Shown here piece after piece: positions 1 through 7,567 of a stretch of DNA of 64,000 bases. Location of the stretch: contig NZ_KE384360.1 of NCBI RefSeq assembly GCF_000425385.1, positions 192,196-256,195 on the forward strand. The letters are read 5' to 3'. This DNA is from Pseudoduganella violaceinigra DSM 15887 (GTDB lineage Bacteria; Pseudomonadota; Gammaproteobacteria; Burkholderiales; Burkholderiaceae_D). Positions within the stretch are counted from its first letter, which is position 1, and every line of letters begins with the position of its first letter. A model generated the notes under the pieces. That model saw nothing but the letters and a program-made list of their open reading frames with translations, was not told where the DNA came from and did no database searches. A program made the position numbers and the translations under genes.

Positions 1-1
1 C

Positions 2-682
2 ATGACGTCGCCTTACCTGTTCCGCCCGAAGGACGTGGGCGCGGGCCTGGTGGTGAATGCGCTGACCAAGTCGATTGGCGGCCATGGCAACGCGCTGGGC
101 GGCGCATTGACCGACACCGGCGCCTATGACTGGACCAGGTTCCCCAATATCTTCGAGAACTACAAGAAGAATCCCGCGGCGCAGTGGGGGCTGGTGCAGA
201 TCCGCGCCAAGGCACTGCGCGATTTCGGCGCTTCGCTGGCGCCGGAGGCCGCGCACACCATCGCCGTCGGCGCCGAAACGCTGGCGCTGCGCATGGACCG
301 CGCTTCGGCCAACGCGCGCGCGTTGGCCGACATGCTGGAAGCAGACGAACGCGTTGCAGCCGTCTACTACCCGGGACTGAAGTCGCACCCGCAGCATGGC
401 ATTGCAGCGGAACTGTTCAAGGACTTCGGCTCGCTGCTCAGTTTTGAACTGAAGGACGGCATCGACTGCTTCGACTACCTGAACAAGCTGAAGCTCGCGA
501 TTCCGACCTCCAACCTGGGCGACACGCGCACGCTGGTGATCCCGGTCTCGCACACGATCTTCTACGAAATGGGGCCAGAGCGCCGCGCATCGATGGGCAT
601 CGCCGACAGCCTGATCCGCGTTTCCGTCGGTATCGAAGACACCGCCGACCTGATCGCCGACTTCAAGAACGCCCTGGATTGA
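2..682 (+). CDS. cystathionine gamma-synthase / O-acylhomoserine sulfhydrylase family enzyme, C-terminal part
   Basis: The window opens inside this gene, so 226 codons of the C-terminal part are visible and the true start lies outside. The Cys/Met-metabolism PLP family is recognised by the segment LTKSIGGHGN near residue 23, where the lysine is the expected Schiff-base residue, and by the C-terminal LIRVSVGIEDTADLIADF signature. Enzymes of this family make or break homocysteine/cystathionine-type thioethers. The visible part cannot separate O-acetylhomoserine sulfhydrylase from cystathionine gamma-synthase, so no symbol is given. The gene ends 34 bp before the convergent M61-like gene. Confidence 0.85.
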   Translation: MTSPYLFRPKDVGAGLVVNALTKSIGGHGNALGGALTDTGAYDWTRFPNIFENYKKNPAAQWGLVQIRAKALRDFGASLAPEAAHTIAVGAETLALRMDRASANARALADMLEADERVAAVYYPGLKSHPQHGIAAELFKDFGSLLSFELKDGIDCFDYLNKLKLAIPTSNLGDTRTLVIPVSHTIFYEMGPERRASMGIADSLIRVSVGIEDTADLIADFKNALD

Positions 683-715
683 AAAATGAAAGCCAGAGCT
701 GACCCCGGCTTTTAA

Positions 716-2182
716 TTAGTATGCCACTCCGAAAATGGCGGTGAAGCGGGCTTTCTGTTCGGCCGATGCTGCGGGGTCGCGCAGCAGGTAGGTTTCCAGC
801 ATGCCGAATTGTTCGAGGCGCAGGCCGATGTCCTTGAACAGCGGGCCGAGGTCTGGTGCTTTGCTGGTGGCGACGATGTTGTTCAACAAGGGATCGAGGT
901 CGATGCCGCCGATCGCCTTGCCGATGCGGACGATGTCTGCCTGGTCGTACTGCTTGCCTTTGTGGCCGAATTCCTTGTACATCGCGTTCAGCAGCGTATC
1001 CAGGCTGGCTTTGCCGTTGGTGGCCTTGCGCAGCTCCACGTCCATCGCCAGACCGGCAATCGTGCCGCCGCCGTACACCAGCAGCCAGTTGCGGTGATTG
1101 TCCTTGACTGCTTCACGTACCGTGACGGTCAGGCCCTGCACGTTGCGGGCCACGTTCTGGCCGCGTGCCAGGTTTTCCAGTTGCTGGATCAGCATGGCGC
1201 GGTCCATCAGCTCGTTGCGGGCCATGGTGATGACGGTAACGTAGTCGTTCACGCCTTCCTTGAACCATTCTTCGCTTTCATTCTTCGGTACCAGAGAATG
1301 GCCGTCCCAGAAGTGGGCCAGCTCGTGCGACATCACCTTGCCCCAGATCGGGCGCGAAACTTCGCTGCCGTCGTCCTTCAGGTATTGGCTGAAGGAGGCT
1401 GAGAAGGCGCCGCCGTCACCGGTGCCGCCCTGGTTGATGACGACCAGGAAGCGATCAGCCACCGGGCCGCGGCCATACAGCTTCTGGTAGCTGTTCATCT
1501 GTTTGTCGATCATTGATATGAAGGCGTCGCGCCGCTTCCAGTATTGCCTGCCCATCACCAGCGTCATCTCGACGCCGCCGGCCTTGAAGGTCTCGGCGCG
1601 CGCGGTGCCGAAGAAGAAGGCGTTGTTCACCAGTTCGCGACGCGATTCCGTGAGGAAGACGCCGGGTTTGCCGGCGCTGCGCCACGGCGTATTGGCCTTC
1701 CACCCGGCCGGCAGATCGAACGTGACTTCGGTCTGGCCGAGCATGTTCACGCCGGGTACGATGAAGAGCGGGTAGCCGACCGACATCAGGCCTTCGTCGG
1801 TGTGGTAGGAGACTTCCTCATTCCCGCCCGGCCATTCGTATTTGTCGTGCTCGAGCCGGATATCGTAGGACAGGCGCAGGCGGCGGTCGCCTTCCACGTC
1901 GTATTCGCCTTCGCCCTTGTCCTGCAGCGCAACGGCGTTGCCGGCCATGTCGCGCACGGCCAGCTTTTCGATCAGGTCGGCCTGGCCATTCTTCAGCTGC
2001 GGAATCGGCATGCAGTTGAAGAGCGCAAGTTCGCGCCCCTCAACCCAGACGTCGGCTTCGACGTGGGCCCGTTTGGCATCCTGGTCGATGCTCAGGCGGT
2101 AGTGGTTGGTCTGGTTGTCGAAGGCGAACGCGGACTGCGCGGCCAGCATCGCGGCTGCGATGCAGAGTGGCTTGAACATCAA
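716..2182 (-). CDS. exported M61-like zinc metallopeptidase
   Basis: This 488-residue protein starts with a signal peptide (hydrophobic stretch ending AQSAFA near residue 20). A zinc-binding HELAHFWDGH lies near residue 290, and a downstream EEWFKEGVNDY supplies the probable third ligand Glu, as in gluzincins of the M61 glycyl-aminopeptidase group. The N-terminal half resembles the beta-rich domain of that group. It probably cleaves peptides in the periplasm; the substrate is unknown. The start ATG follows a GGGGAG ribosome site (minus strand). It lies downstream of, and is co-oriented with, the MetX-like hydrolase gene, with a hairpin between them. Confidence 0.75.
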   Translation of the reverse strand: MMFKPLCIAAAMLAAQSAFAFDNQTNHYRLSIDQDAKRAHVEADVWVEGRELALFNCMPIPQLKNGQADLIEKLAVRDMAGNAVALQDKGEGEYDVEGDRRLRLSYDIRLEHDKYEWPGGNEEVSYHTDEGLMSVGYPLFIVPGVNMLGQTEVTFDLPAGWKANTPWRSAGKPGVFLTESRRELVNNAFFFGTARAETFKAGGVEMTLVMGRQYWKRRDAFISMIDKQMNSYQKLYGRGPVADRFLVVINQGGTGDGGAFSASFSQYLKDDGSEVSRPIWGKVMSHELAHFWDGHSLVPKNESEEWFKEGVNDYVTVITMARNELMDRAMLIQQLENLARGQNVARNVQGLTVTVREAVKDNHRNWLLVYGGGTIAGLAMDVELRKATNGKASLDTLLNAMYKEFGHKGKQYDQADIVRIGKAIGGIDLDPLLNNIVATSKAPDLGPLFKDIGLRLEQFGMLETYLLRDPAASAEQKARFTAIFGVAY

Positions 2183-2224
2183 ATCTCCCCGGTTGTTATG
2201 TGGTGTCGTGTCACTTTAAGTTGG

Positions 2225-2251
2225 CGCAGCCACCCGAGGAGCGTGGCTGCG
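2225..2251 (-). terminator. hairpin between hydrolase and peptidase genes
   Basis: Perfect 9-bp stem CGCAGCCAC / GTGGCTGCG with a 9-nt loop, 35 bp after the stop of the hydrolase gene. The T-run after it on the minus strand is weak (CCAACTT), so termination may be partial, or the hairpin may act as an mRNA end stabiliser. Confidence 0.4.
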
Positions 2252-2285
2252 ACGAACTGCAGGATTGGCGGGACAGGCTGCAGGC

Positions 2286-3314
2286 TTAGCGTAGCGCTTT
2301 TTCCACAACCGCTTTCATGGCGGGCATGGCGCAGCGCAGGGCGGCGTGGCCGCAATCGGTGTCGAGTATCGTGGCGTCTTCCTTGCGCAGTTTGGCGAAG
2401 GCGATCGGCGGCGCCGGGTTGACCAGGTGGTCCTGTGCCGCATTGATTGGGTAGATATGGGCCTTGATGTTCGCCGCAGCATCTTCCAGCTTGCCGCCTT
2501 GCGCAATATCGTGGCCGAGGACTGCGCGGATCTGCCACAGCGAATTGTTGGCGTCGGTGCCGTCCGGGTCGGATGCCTGGCTCTCGCGGAAGAACTTTTC
2601 GAAGTCTTTGGGCGCGGTGCGCGCGCTGCGGTGCGCGGGACTGTCGAAATTCATGGCGAACAGCAGGTTGTACATCGGCAGGGCGGGGTTTTTGGCGTAG
2701 CGGCCGCCGGCGTAGGCCGGGTCGTCGAGCATGGATTTTTCAACGATGCGCAGGAACAGCATGTCGGAGGAGGTCAGGCGCGGCGTGCCGGCAATCGGGA
2801 TCGCGACGTCCATGAAGCTTGGGTAGCTGGCGGCCCACTGGAAAGTCTGCATGCCGCCCATCGAATAGCCCATGACGGCGCGCACATGCTTGATGCCGAG
2901 TTTTTCGGTCAGCAGCTTGTGCTGGCTGTCCACCATGTCACGCACCGAGAATTGCGGGAAGGCGGGACCGGGCTGGGATTTGCTGTTGGACGGCGAGCAG
3001 GATACGCCGTTGCCCAGCGCATCCACGACAATCACATACCAGGGCGCGGGATCGAACAGTGCTCCGCTTTGCAGCATGCCCGCCGCATCGCGGCTGGTGC
3101 CGGTATGCCAGGTGGTGAACAGGATTGCGTTGGACTTGTCGGCGTTCAGCGTGCCGATGGTGCGGTAGCCGATAGCGCAGTCGTTGATGATGGCCTTGTT
3201 TTCTAGCTGGAGGTCGCCGAGGCTGGCGAATTGCTGCTGTGGCGCTGCGGCGTATGCGGCCGGGGAAGCAAATGCAATGGCGCACAGGACTAAGCTGATA
3301 TGGCGTGCGAACAT
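2286..3314 (-). CDS. exported alpha/beta hydrolase, homoserine acetyltransferase-like fold
   Basis: A 342-residue alpha/beta hydrolase of the MetX-like superfamily. The N-terminus has a signal peptide (cleavage around AAYA-AAPQ). GYSMGGMQ near residue 140 is the nucleophile elbow (Ser), and DTDCGHAAL near the C-terminus carries the catalytic His, with acidic residues before it. Cytoplasmic MetX enzymes lack a signal peptide, so this exported paralogue is more likely an esterase or acyl-transfer enzyme of unknown substrate than the methionine-pathway enzyme. An alpha/beta hydrolase assignment is secure; the reaction is not. Confidence 0.75.
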   Translation of the reverse strand: MFARHISLVLCAIAFASPAAYAAAPQQQFASLGDLQLENKAIINDCAIGYRTIGTLNADKSNAILFTTWHTGTSRDAAGMLQSGALFDPAPWYVIVVDALGNGVSCSPSNSKSQPGPAFPQFSVRDMVDSQHKLLTEKLGIKHVRAVMGYSMGGMQTFQWAASYPSFMDVAIPIAGTPRLTSSDMLFLRIVEKSMLDDPAYAGGRYAKNPALPMYNLLFAMNFDSPAHRSARTAPKDFEKFFRESQASDPDGTDANNSLWQIRAVLGHDIAQGGKLEDAAANIKAHIYPINAAQDHLVNPAPPIAFAKLRKEDATILDTDCGHAALRCAMPAMKAVVEKALR

Positions 3315-3357
3315 GTTTTCTCCTTGTTTTTATGTTGATGCAAGAAGAATAACCGGG

Positions 3358-3375
3358 GCGCCGTGCGAACGGCGC
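3358..3375 (-). terminator. hairpin after the GST gene
   Basis: Perfect stem GCGCCGT / ACGGCGC with a 4-nt loop between the stop of the lexA-coupled GST gene (3417) and the start of the hydrolase gene. There is no T-run, so it is a possible weak terminator only. Confidence 0.3.
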
Positions 3376-3416
3376 AGCCGCTGCAACAGACGGCAGGAAT
3401 CGGGGAACAGGCGGGT

Positions 3417-4037
3417 CTAAAACGGCACGACGCCGGGCATGTCGTAAGGATGGCGCCAGCCGGGCAGGGCGCGGATGCGCTCCAGCCAGGCCATGACATA
3501 TGCGGGATAGCCGACATGGGCTTGCTCGGGCCAGAACATATAGCCGCAGATTGAGAAGTCGGCGATTGTGGGCGTATCGCCAAGGAGGAAGGCGCGGCCG
3601 TCGGACAGCTCTTCGTTCAGTCGTGCGATATCGGCATCGAAGCGTGAGCGCATCCATTCGAGGACGCCGGCAGGATAGGCCTGCGGGTCGAAGCGCTGGC
3701 CAAAGCGCAGGTGGGGCAGGGAAGTGCCTATGCGGTTGGCTTCCCAGAACAGCCATTCGCGGCAGCGCGCCAGGCGTTCCGGCGTTTCGCCGCCGAAGGC
3801 CTGCGTGTGACCAGCAAGGAACAGCAGGATGGCGTTGGACTGGACATAGGGCTGGCCCGCATGCACCAGCAGGGGCACTTCGCCGTACCTGGCCAAGCTG
3901 CGGAAAGGTTCGGCGCGCGCGTCGCGCGCCAGGCGCAGGTCGACTTCGCGGTATTCGTATGGCAGCGCTGCCACCTCGAGCGTCAGCCGCACCTTGAAGC
4001 TGTGGCCGGACTCCGCGCTGCCATACAGGGTGAACAT
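3417..4037 (-). CDS. glutathione S-transferase family protein coupled to lexA
   Basis: A 206-residue cytosolic GST. The N-terminal thioredoxin-like domain begins MFTLYGSAESGHSFKVRL, with a Ser in the usual catalytic region. A cis-Pro glutathione-site motif (EVPLLVH) and an ESNA-like turn (QSNAI) follow, then an all-helical C-terminal domain. It would conjugate glutathione to electrophiles or reduce small thiol-reactive compounds. Its ATG overlaps the lexA stop (ATGA), so it is translationally coupled to lexA and should be induced with the SOS response. Substrate unknown. Confidence 0.8.
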   Translation of the reverse strand: MFTLYGSAESGHSFKVRLTLEVAALPYEYREVDLRLARDARAEPFRSLARYGEVPLLVHAGQPYVQSNAILLFLAGHTQAFGGETPERLARCREWLFWEANRIGTSLPHLRFGQRFDPQAYPAGVLEWMRSRFDADIARLNEELSDGRAFLLGDTPTIADFSICGYMFWPEQAHVGYPAYVMAWLERIRALPGWRHPYDMPGVVPF

Positions 4038-4726
4038 CAGTGCCAGGTCCGCATCAGGCCGACCGCCAGGCCTTCCAGCGCGAAGTCGTCCTCCGGCGTC
4101 ACGGTGATGACTTTGAAGTCCGGATTTTCCGGCAGCAGCTCGATCGTATTGCCGGTTTTCCTGTAGCGCTTGACCGTCACGTCGTTGCCGATACGGGCCA
4201 CCACGACCTGGCCGTTGCGGGCGCTGTCGGTCTTTTTCACTGCCAGCAGGTCGCCGTCCATGATGCCGATATCGCGCATCGATTCGCCGCGCACCTTCAG
4301 CAGGAAGTCGGGACGGGCGGAGAACAGGTTGGGGTCGACGCTATAGGTGGTTTCCAGGTTTTCCTGCGCCAGGATAGGCGAGCCGGCGGCGACGCGGCCG
4401 ATCAGCGGCAGGGTCACCAGCATGCCGGCGGGAATGGCCGGCATGTCGTCGAATTCGACTTTGGCGCGCGCTGCGCTGCGCGGTGCGGCGGTGCCGGTGG
4501 CCGGGCCGCCGAAATTGCCGGTCAGGCGGATGCCGCGCGAGGTGCCGGCGGTAATTTCAATCGCGCCTTTGCGCTGTAGTGCTTTCAGGTGTTCTTCCGC
4601 GGCGTTGGCGGACTTGAAGCCGAGCTCCGCTGCAATTTCAGCGCGGGTGGGCGGGAAACCGGTGCTTTCGATCGCATCCTTGATCAGGTTGAGGATCTGT
4701 TCTTGTCGTGCTGTGAGCTTGATCAT
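4037..4726 (-). CDS. lexA: LexA SOS repressor
   Basis: LexA represses SOS genes and self-cleaves on RecA filaments. The 229-residue protein has an N-terminal winged HTH (starts IKLTARQEQILNLIKD, recognition region TRAEIAAELGFKSANAAEEHL) and a C-terminal S24 peptidase domain. The scissile Ala-Gly lies in RVAAGSPI, the catalytic Ser in GESMRDIGIMDGD and the Lys in NDVTVKRY. The open frame extends 26 codons further upstream, but family alignment puts the start at the ATG at 4726; the extra stretch would run through the operator. Two LexA boxes precede it, so it is autoregulated. The downstream GST gene is coupled by an ATGA overlap. Confidence 0.97.
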   Translation of the reverse strand: MIKLTARQEQILNLIKDAIESTGFPPTRAEIAAELGFKSANAAEEHLKALQRKGAIEITAGTSRGIRLTGNFGGPATGTAAPRSAARAKVEFDDMPAIPAGMLVTLPLIGRVAAGSPILAQENLETTYSVDPNLFSARPDFLLKVRGESMRDIGIMDGDLLAVKKTDSARNGQVVVARIGNDVTVKRYRKTGNTIELLPENPDFKVITVTPEDDFALEGLAVGLMRTWH

Positions 4727-4740
4727 GGCGCTATGGTGGA

Positions 4741-4756
4741 CTGTGAATATAGACAG
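4741..4756 (-). promoter_or_regulatory. LexA box, proximal
   Basis: CTGTGAATATAGACAG matches the CTGT-N8-ACAG SOS box exactly, starting 15 bp upstream of the lexA ATG. It forms a tandem pair with the box at 4758-4773. Confidence 0.9.
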
Positions 4757-4757
4757 T

Positions 4758-4773
4758 CTGTATTTTTGTACAG
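4758..4773 (-). promoter_or_regulatory. LexA box, distal
   Basis: CTGTATTTTTGTACAG is a second exact CTGT-N8-ACAG site, 17 bp from the first (same helix face offset as a tandem pair). It lies in the divergent region and could also affect the membrane-protein gene starting at 4856. Confidence 0.92.
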
Positions 4774-4855
4774 TGTGGGAGGAATTGCAAGTAATTTGTT
4801 GCATCAGTAGAAAATATTCGGCTTAATGTCGATTAGATAACCATTGGAGGGCGGG

Positions 4856-5308
4856 ATGGGACGAGTTGCTTTCTTGCTGGCTGCGGGGATTTCGGTGTTT
4901 GGCGCGTTGATTCACTTCGTGGCGCCCTTGCTGGGCCCGGATTGGTATGCCTTTCTCCACGCGCCGCAAAAGGTGGTGGCGTCGGCCCAGGACGGCGGCC
5001 TGCTGGCGCCCGCCGGGGCGGTGGTGATCGGCGGGCTGATGCTGACGTGTGCGCTCTATGCCTTGGCGGGCGCAGGTATGCTGCGCTGGCTGCCATTTGC
5101 GCAGATGGTGCAGGGGACGGTGGCTGCGGTTTGCCTCCTGCGCGGCTTGCTGGTGTTGCCTTATTTGTATAAGTTTCCTGACCGGATGTGGACCTTTGAT
5201 GTTGTTGCTTCCCTCATCTGGGTGGCGGCCGGTTTCGCCTTCCTTGTTGGCATTCTGAAATCCAGTCCTGCCAATGCGCTGTCAGGTGCGCAAGCCAGCA
5301 GCGTCTAG
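4856..5308 (+). CDS. small integral membrane protein, unknown function
   Basis: A 150-residue protein that is mostly hydrophobic, with about four transmembrane segments (starting GRVAFLLAAGISVFGALIHF; others near residues 45-65, 72-95 and 115-135). I chose the ATG at 4856 because GGAGGG sits at the right distance upstream (4847-4852); an upstream in-frame TTG at 4844 has no such site. It is divergent from lexA and shares the region with the two LexA boxes. No family was recognised with confidence. Its 3' end overlaps the decayed gene on the other strand. Confidence 0.7.
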   Translation: MGRVAFLLAAGISVFGALIHFVAPLLGPDWYAFLHAPQKVVASAQDGGLLAPAGAVVIGGLMLTCALYALAGAGMLRWLPFAQMVQGTVAAVCLLRGLLVLPYLYKFPDRMWTFDVVASLIWVAAGFAFLVGILKSSPANALSGAQASSV

Positions 5309-5816
5309 CGCTTCTTTAACCGAGCGGGCGTCAAGCAGGGCAATGGCCAGGTGTTCCAGTTGCGCGACGGTTGCCTGCGCCAGTGCTTCCAGCACATTGT
5401 CTGGCAACTGGCCAAAGCGTGTCTCGAGCTGGAGTTTGAGCGTCTGGCGCTGACCTAGAGTCATGCCGGATGTTTCACCTTCAGCCAGGCCATGCATCCG
5501 GCCCTTAGCCAAGCCTTCCGCCAAGCCTTCAGCCAAGCCCGCGGCCCGGCCTTCGGCCGCAGCGAGTTTTTTGCATTCGCAAAAAAAGTTCGGGGATCAG
5601 ATAGTTGAGGCTATTCCAGTAATGACACAATGGCAATGAAATCCGGTTCCCGTTCGCCCGTGCAGTTGTCAGCGGTAATGGGGGAAGCGTCTTATCGGGA
5701 AGGCAATAACTTTGCGCCCAGTCGACCAGCGCGTAAATTTCCGGAAATAAGCAGGCCAGGACCGCAGGCAGTCGGCGCTGCAGCAACAGCTTCCAGGCGA
5801 GGTCGGGGCGATCCAT
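5282..5816 (-). pseudogene. decayed Rpn-family / DUF4351 nuclease-like gene
   Basis: Two fragments in different frames make up a remnant. The 5' piece (from 5816) encodes an N-terminus like DLAWKLLLQRRLPAVLACLF followed by PEIYALVDW, typical of the Rpn/PD-(D/E)XK transposase-like family. The 3' piece (to 5282) encodes repeats of GLAEG and a DUF4351-like tail (LETRFGQLPDNVLEALAQAT). The frame of the 3' piece meets a stop just upstream, after NFFCECKKLAAAEG, and most of the nuclease core is missing (the family is usually about 300 residues). An internal deletion plus frameshift is the simplest reading. It fills the gap between 5309 and the rpsF promoter. Confidence 0.7.
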
Positions 5817-5869
5817 GCCCCAGCATGCCAGTGGCCGGGCCAGGGCGGCTTGCGCCGCATCAGTAAACC

Positions 5870-5898
5870 TTGAGCCGGGGTGCGAAGTCTGCTATGCT
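5870..5898 (+). promoter_or_regulatory. sigma-70 promoter of the rpsF operon
   Basis: TTGAGC (5870-5875), 17-bp spacer, TATGCT (5893-5898) preceded by TGC, an extended -10. It lies about 75 bp upstream of rpsF and is the only good promoter before the ribosomal operon. The leader that follows is pyrimidine-rich. Confidence 0.7.
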
Positions 5899-5971
5899 TG
5901 CGGGCTTACCTCTTCCCACACCCGTCTTGACGCCGGGGTGGGCTATATTCACAGTCCTTAAGGGAGTTTTA

Positions 5972-6352
5972 ATGCGTCACTACGAAATCGTATTTATCGT
6001 CCACCCGGACCAGAGCGAGCAAGTGCCCGCGATGATCGAACGTTACAAAGCCAGCGTGACTTCGCGCGGCGGTAACGTGCACCGTGTTGAAGATTGGGGC
6101 CGCCGTCAAATGGCGTACTCGATCCAGAAACTGGCCAAGGCACACTACATCTGCCTGAACATCGAGTGCGACAACGAAACCCTGGTTGAGCTGGAAACCG
6201 CATTCAAATTCAATGATGCCGTACTGCGCCACCTGACCGTCAAGATGAAGAAAGCGGAAACCGCTCCTTCCCCAATGATGAAGTCGGTCCAGCGTGAAGA
6301 CGCGGCCAAGAGCCATCGCGCCGAAGCCCCAGCAGCGCCTGCAGCGGCCTAA
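5972..6352 (+). CDS. rpsF: 30S ribosomal protein S6
   Basis: A 126-residue S6, which binds 16S rRNA together with S18 in the platform of the small subunit. It is recognised by the start MRHYEIVFIVHPDQSEQVP and the core RGGNVHRVEDWGRRQMAYSI, followed by an Ala/Glu-rich tail. The ATG at 5972 follows TAAGGGAG at ideal distance; an upstream TTG in frame (5870) lies in the promoter and is rejected. First gene of rpsF-priB-rpsR-rplI. Confidence 0.97.
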   Translation: MRHYEIVFIVHPDQSEQVPAMIERYKASVTSRGGNVHRVEDWGRRQMAYSIQKLAKAHYICLNIECDNETLVELETAFKFNDAVLRHLTVKMKKAETAPSPMMKSVQREDAAKSHRAEAPAAPAAA

Positions 6353-6371
6353 TTCCTGAGCAGGAGACGGT

Positions 6372-6665
6372 CTGTACAACCAGCTCCGGGTTACCGCCCT
6401 GATCGCCGAACGGGATGAAATTCGTTACACCCCGGCCGGCCTGCCGATTGTGAATGCAAGCTTGCAGCACAGTTCGCAGCAGACAGAGGCAGGTATCGCC
6501 CGACTGACCGAGTTTGAAGTCCCTGCCGTCGCGGCGGGCGAGTTGTCAAAACGATTCAGTCAGGCGCCCCTTGGCGGCTTGTACGAGTTCACCGGCTTCC
6601 TGGCCAAGAAGAACCGCAATAGCAGAACCCTGGTGTTTCACATCATTGATTTTCGTGCTGTCTAG
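6372..6665 (+). CDS. priB: primosomal replication protein N (PriB), apparent CTG start
   Basis: PriB is a single-stranded DNA-binding OB-fold protein that helps PriA restart replication forks. Homology (LRVTALIAERDEIRYTPAG, then EAGIARLTEFEVPAVAAG and FTGFLAKKNRNSRTLVFHI) runs upstream of the first ATG/GTG/TTG in frame (GTG at 6450) all the way to a CTG at 6372. The reading frame is closed by a TGA at 6357, so no canonical start codon is available for the full protein. An AGGAG at 6362-6366 sits 5 nt before the CTG. Starting there gives 97 residues, close to the roughly 100 of the family. Its place between rpsF and rpsR is the conserved one. Confidence 0.85.
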   Translation: MYNQLRVTALIAERDEIRYTPAGLPIVNASLQHSSQQTEAGIARLTEFEVPAVAAGELSKRFSQAPLGGLYEFTGFLAKKNRNSRTLVFHIIDFRAV

Positions 6666-6696
6666 ACAGCGCAATATTTAAATACAGGAGCCTAAA

Positions 6697-6987
6697 ATGG
6701 CATTCGGTAAAAAGTTCGACAAAAACAAGCTCAAGCTGAAAGAAAAGCGCAAGCAACAAAACCCACTGTTCAAACGCAAGAAGTTCTGCCGCTTCACCGC
6801 AGCGCACGTTGAGCAAGTGGACTACAAAGACGTAGACACCCTGAAAGATTTCGTCCAGGAAAACGGCAAGATCATGCCAGCACGCCTGACCGGCACCAAG
6901 GCGCACTACCAGCGTCAAGTGGACACCGCGATCAAGCGCGCACGCTACCTGGCCCTGCTGCCATACACCGATCTGCACCACGCTTAA
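6697..6987 (+). CDS. rpsR: 30S ribosomal protein S18
   Basis: A 96-residue S18, the partner of S6 on 16S rRNA. The family core is the stretch beginning KFCRFTAAHVEQVDYKD, then LTGTKAHYQRQVDTAIKRAR and LALLPYTD. There is a lysine-rich N-terminal extension of about 25 residues (FGKKFDKNKLKLKEKRKQQ). CAGGAG precedes the ATG. It lies between priB and rplI in the conserved operon. Confidence 0.97.
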   Translation: MAFGKKFDKNKLKLKEKRKQQNPLFKRKKFCRFTAAHVEQVDYKDVDTLKDFVQENGKIMPARLTGTKAHYQRQVDTAIKRARYLALLPYTDLHHA

Positions 6988-7018
6988 TTCGCGCGCAGAC
7001 TAGTACCTGGAGAAAACT

Positions 7019-7471
7019 ATGCAAATCATCCTGCTGGAAAAAGTTATCAACGTCGGCAACCTGGGCGACGTGGTGAAAGTGAAAGACGGCTACGCCCGTA
7101 ACTTCCTGATCCCTCAGAAACTGGCACGCCGCGCTACCGCTGCTGCTGTTGCTGAATTCGAAGCCAAGCGCGCCGAACTGGAAAAAGCTGCTGCCGCCAA
7201 GCTGGCCGCTGCCCAAGCCCAAGGCGAAAAGCTGGCCGGCATGACCGTGACCGTATCCCAGAAAGCCGGCGTTGACGGCCGTCTGTTCGGTTCCGTGACC
7301 AACTTCGACATCGCTGAAGCCCTGTCGAAAGCTGGCTTCGCAGTGGAAAAAGCTGCTGTGCGCCTGCCAACCGGTCCTCTGAAGACCACCGGCGAGTTCC
7401 CAGTTGCCGTGGCCCTGCACACCGACGTAGTGGTGGAAGTCACCGTAGCCGTCGTTGGCGAAGCTGCTTAA
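7019..7471 (+). CDS. rplI: 50S ribosomal protein L9
   Basis: A 150-residue L9, which binds 23S rRNA near the L1 stalk and limits frameshifting. The N-terminal signature MQIILLEKVINVGNLGDVV with KVKDGYARNFLIPQKLA is diagnostic. A long Ala/Glu helix (about residues 42-75) links to the C-terminal domain (GRLFGSVTNFDIAEAL). CTGGAGAA precedes the ATG. It is the last gene of the ribosomal operon and is followed by a strong terminator. Confidence 0.98.
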   Translation: MQIILLEKVINVGNLGDVVKVKDGYARNFLIPQKLARRATAAAVAEFEAKRAELEKAAAAKLAAAQAQGEKLAGMTVTVSQKAGVDGRLFGSVTNFDIAEALSKAGFAVEKAAVRLPTGPLKTTGEFPVAVALHTDVVVEVTVAVVGEAA

Positions 7472-7490
7472 TCAGCGTCGTAAATACAGC

Positions 7491-7519
7491 AAAAAAGCCG
7501 GGTACGCCCGGCTTTTTTT
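7491..7519 (+). terminator. Rho-independent terminator of the rpsF-rplI operon
   Basis: GCCGGG / CCCGGC stem with a TACG tetraloop flanked by A6 and T7, so it can work on both strands. It lies 20 bp after the rplI stop and separates the ribosomal operon from dnaB. Confidence 0.92.
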
Positions 7520-7554
7520 ATTTTCAAGGATTATTCCGACCCTGCCGAAGCAGG

Positions 7555-7560
7555 TATAAT
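7555..7560 (+). promoter_or_regulatory. -10 element of dnaB, very close to its start
   Basis: A perfect TATAAT lies just after a small hairpin (CCTGC-CGAA-GCAGG, 7541-7554). The -35 is weak. The predicted transcription start (about 7566-7568) coincides with the ATG at 7568. Confidence 0.6.
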
Positions 7561-7567
7561 GCGCGCC

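Noticed and set aside
1544..2422. Long open frame opposite the M61 peptidase
   Set aside because: No recognisable domain, composition mirrors the high GC3 of the gene on the other strand; a shadow frame.
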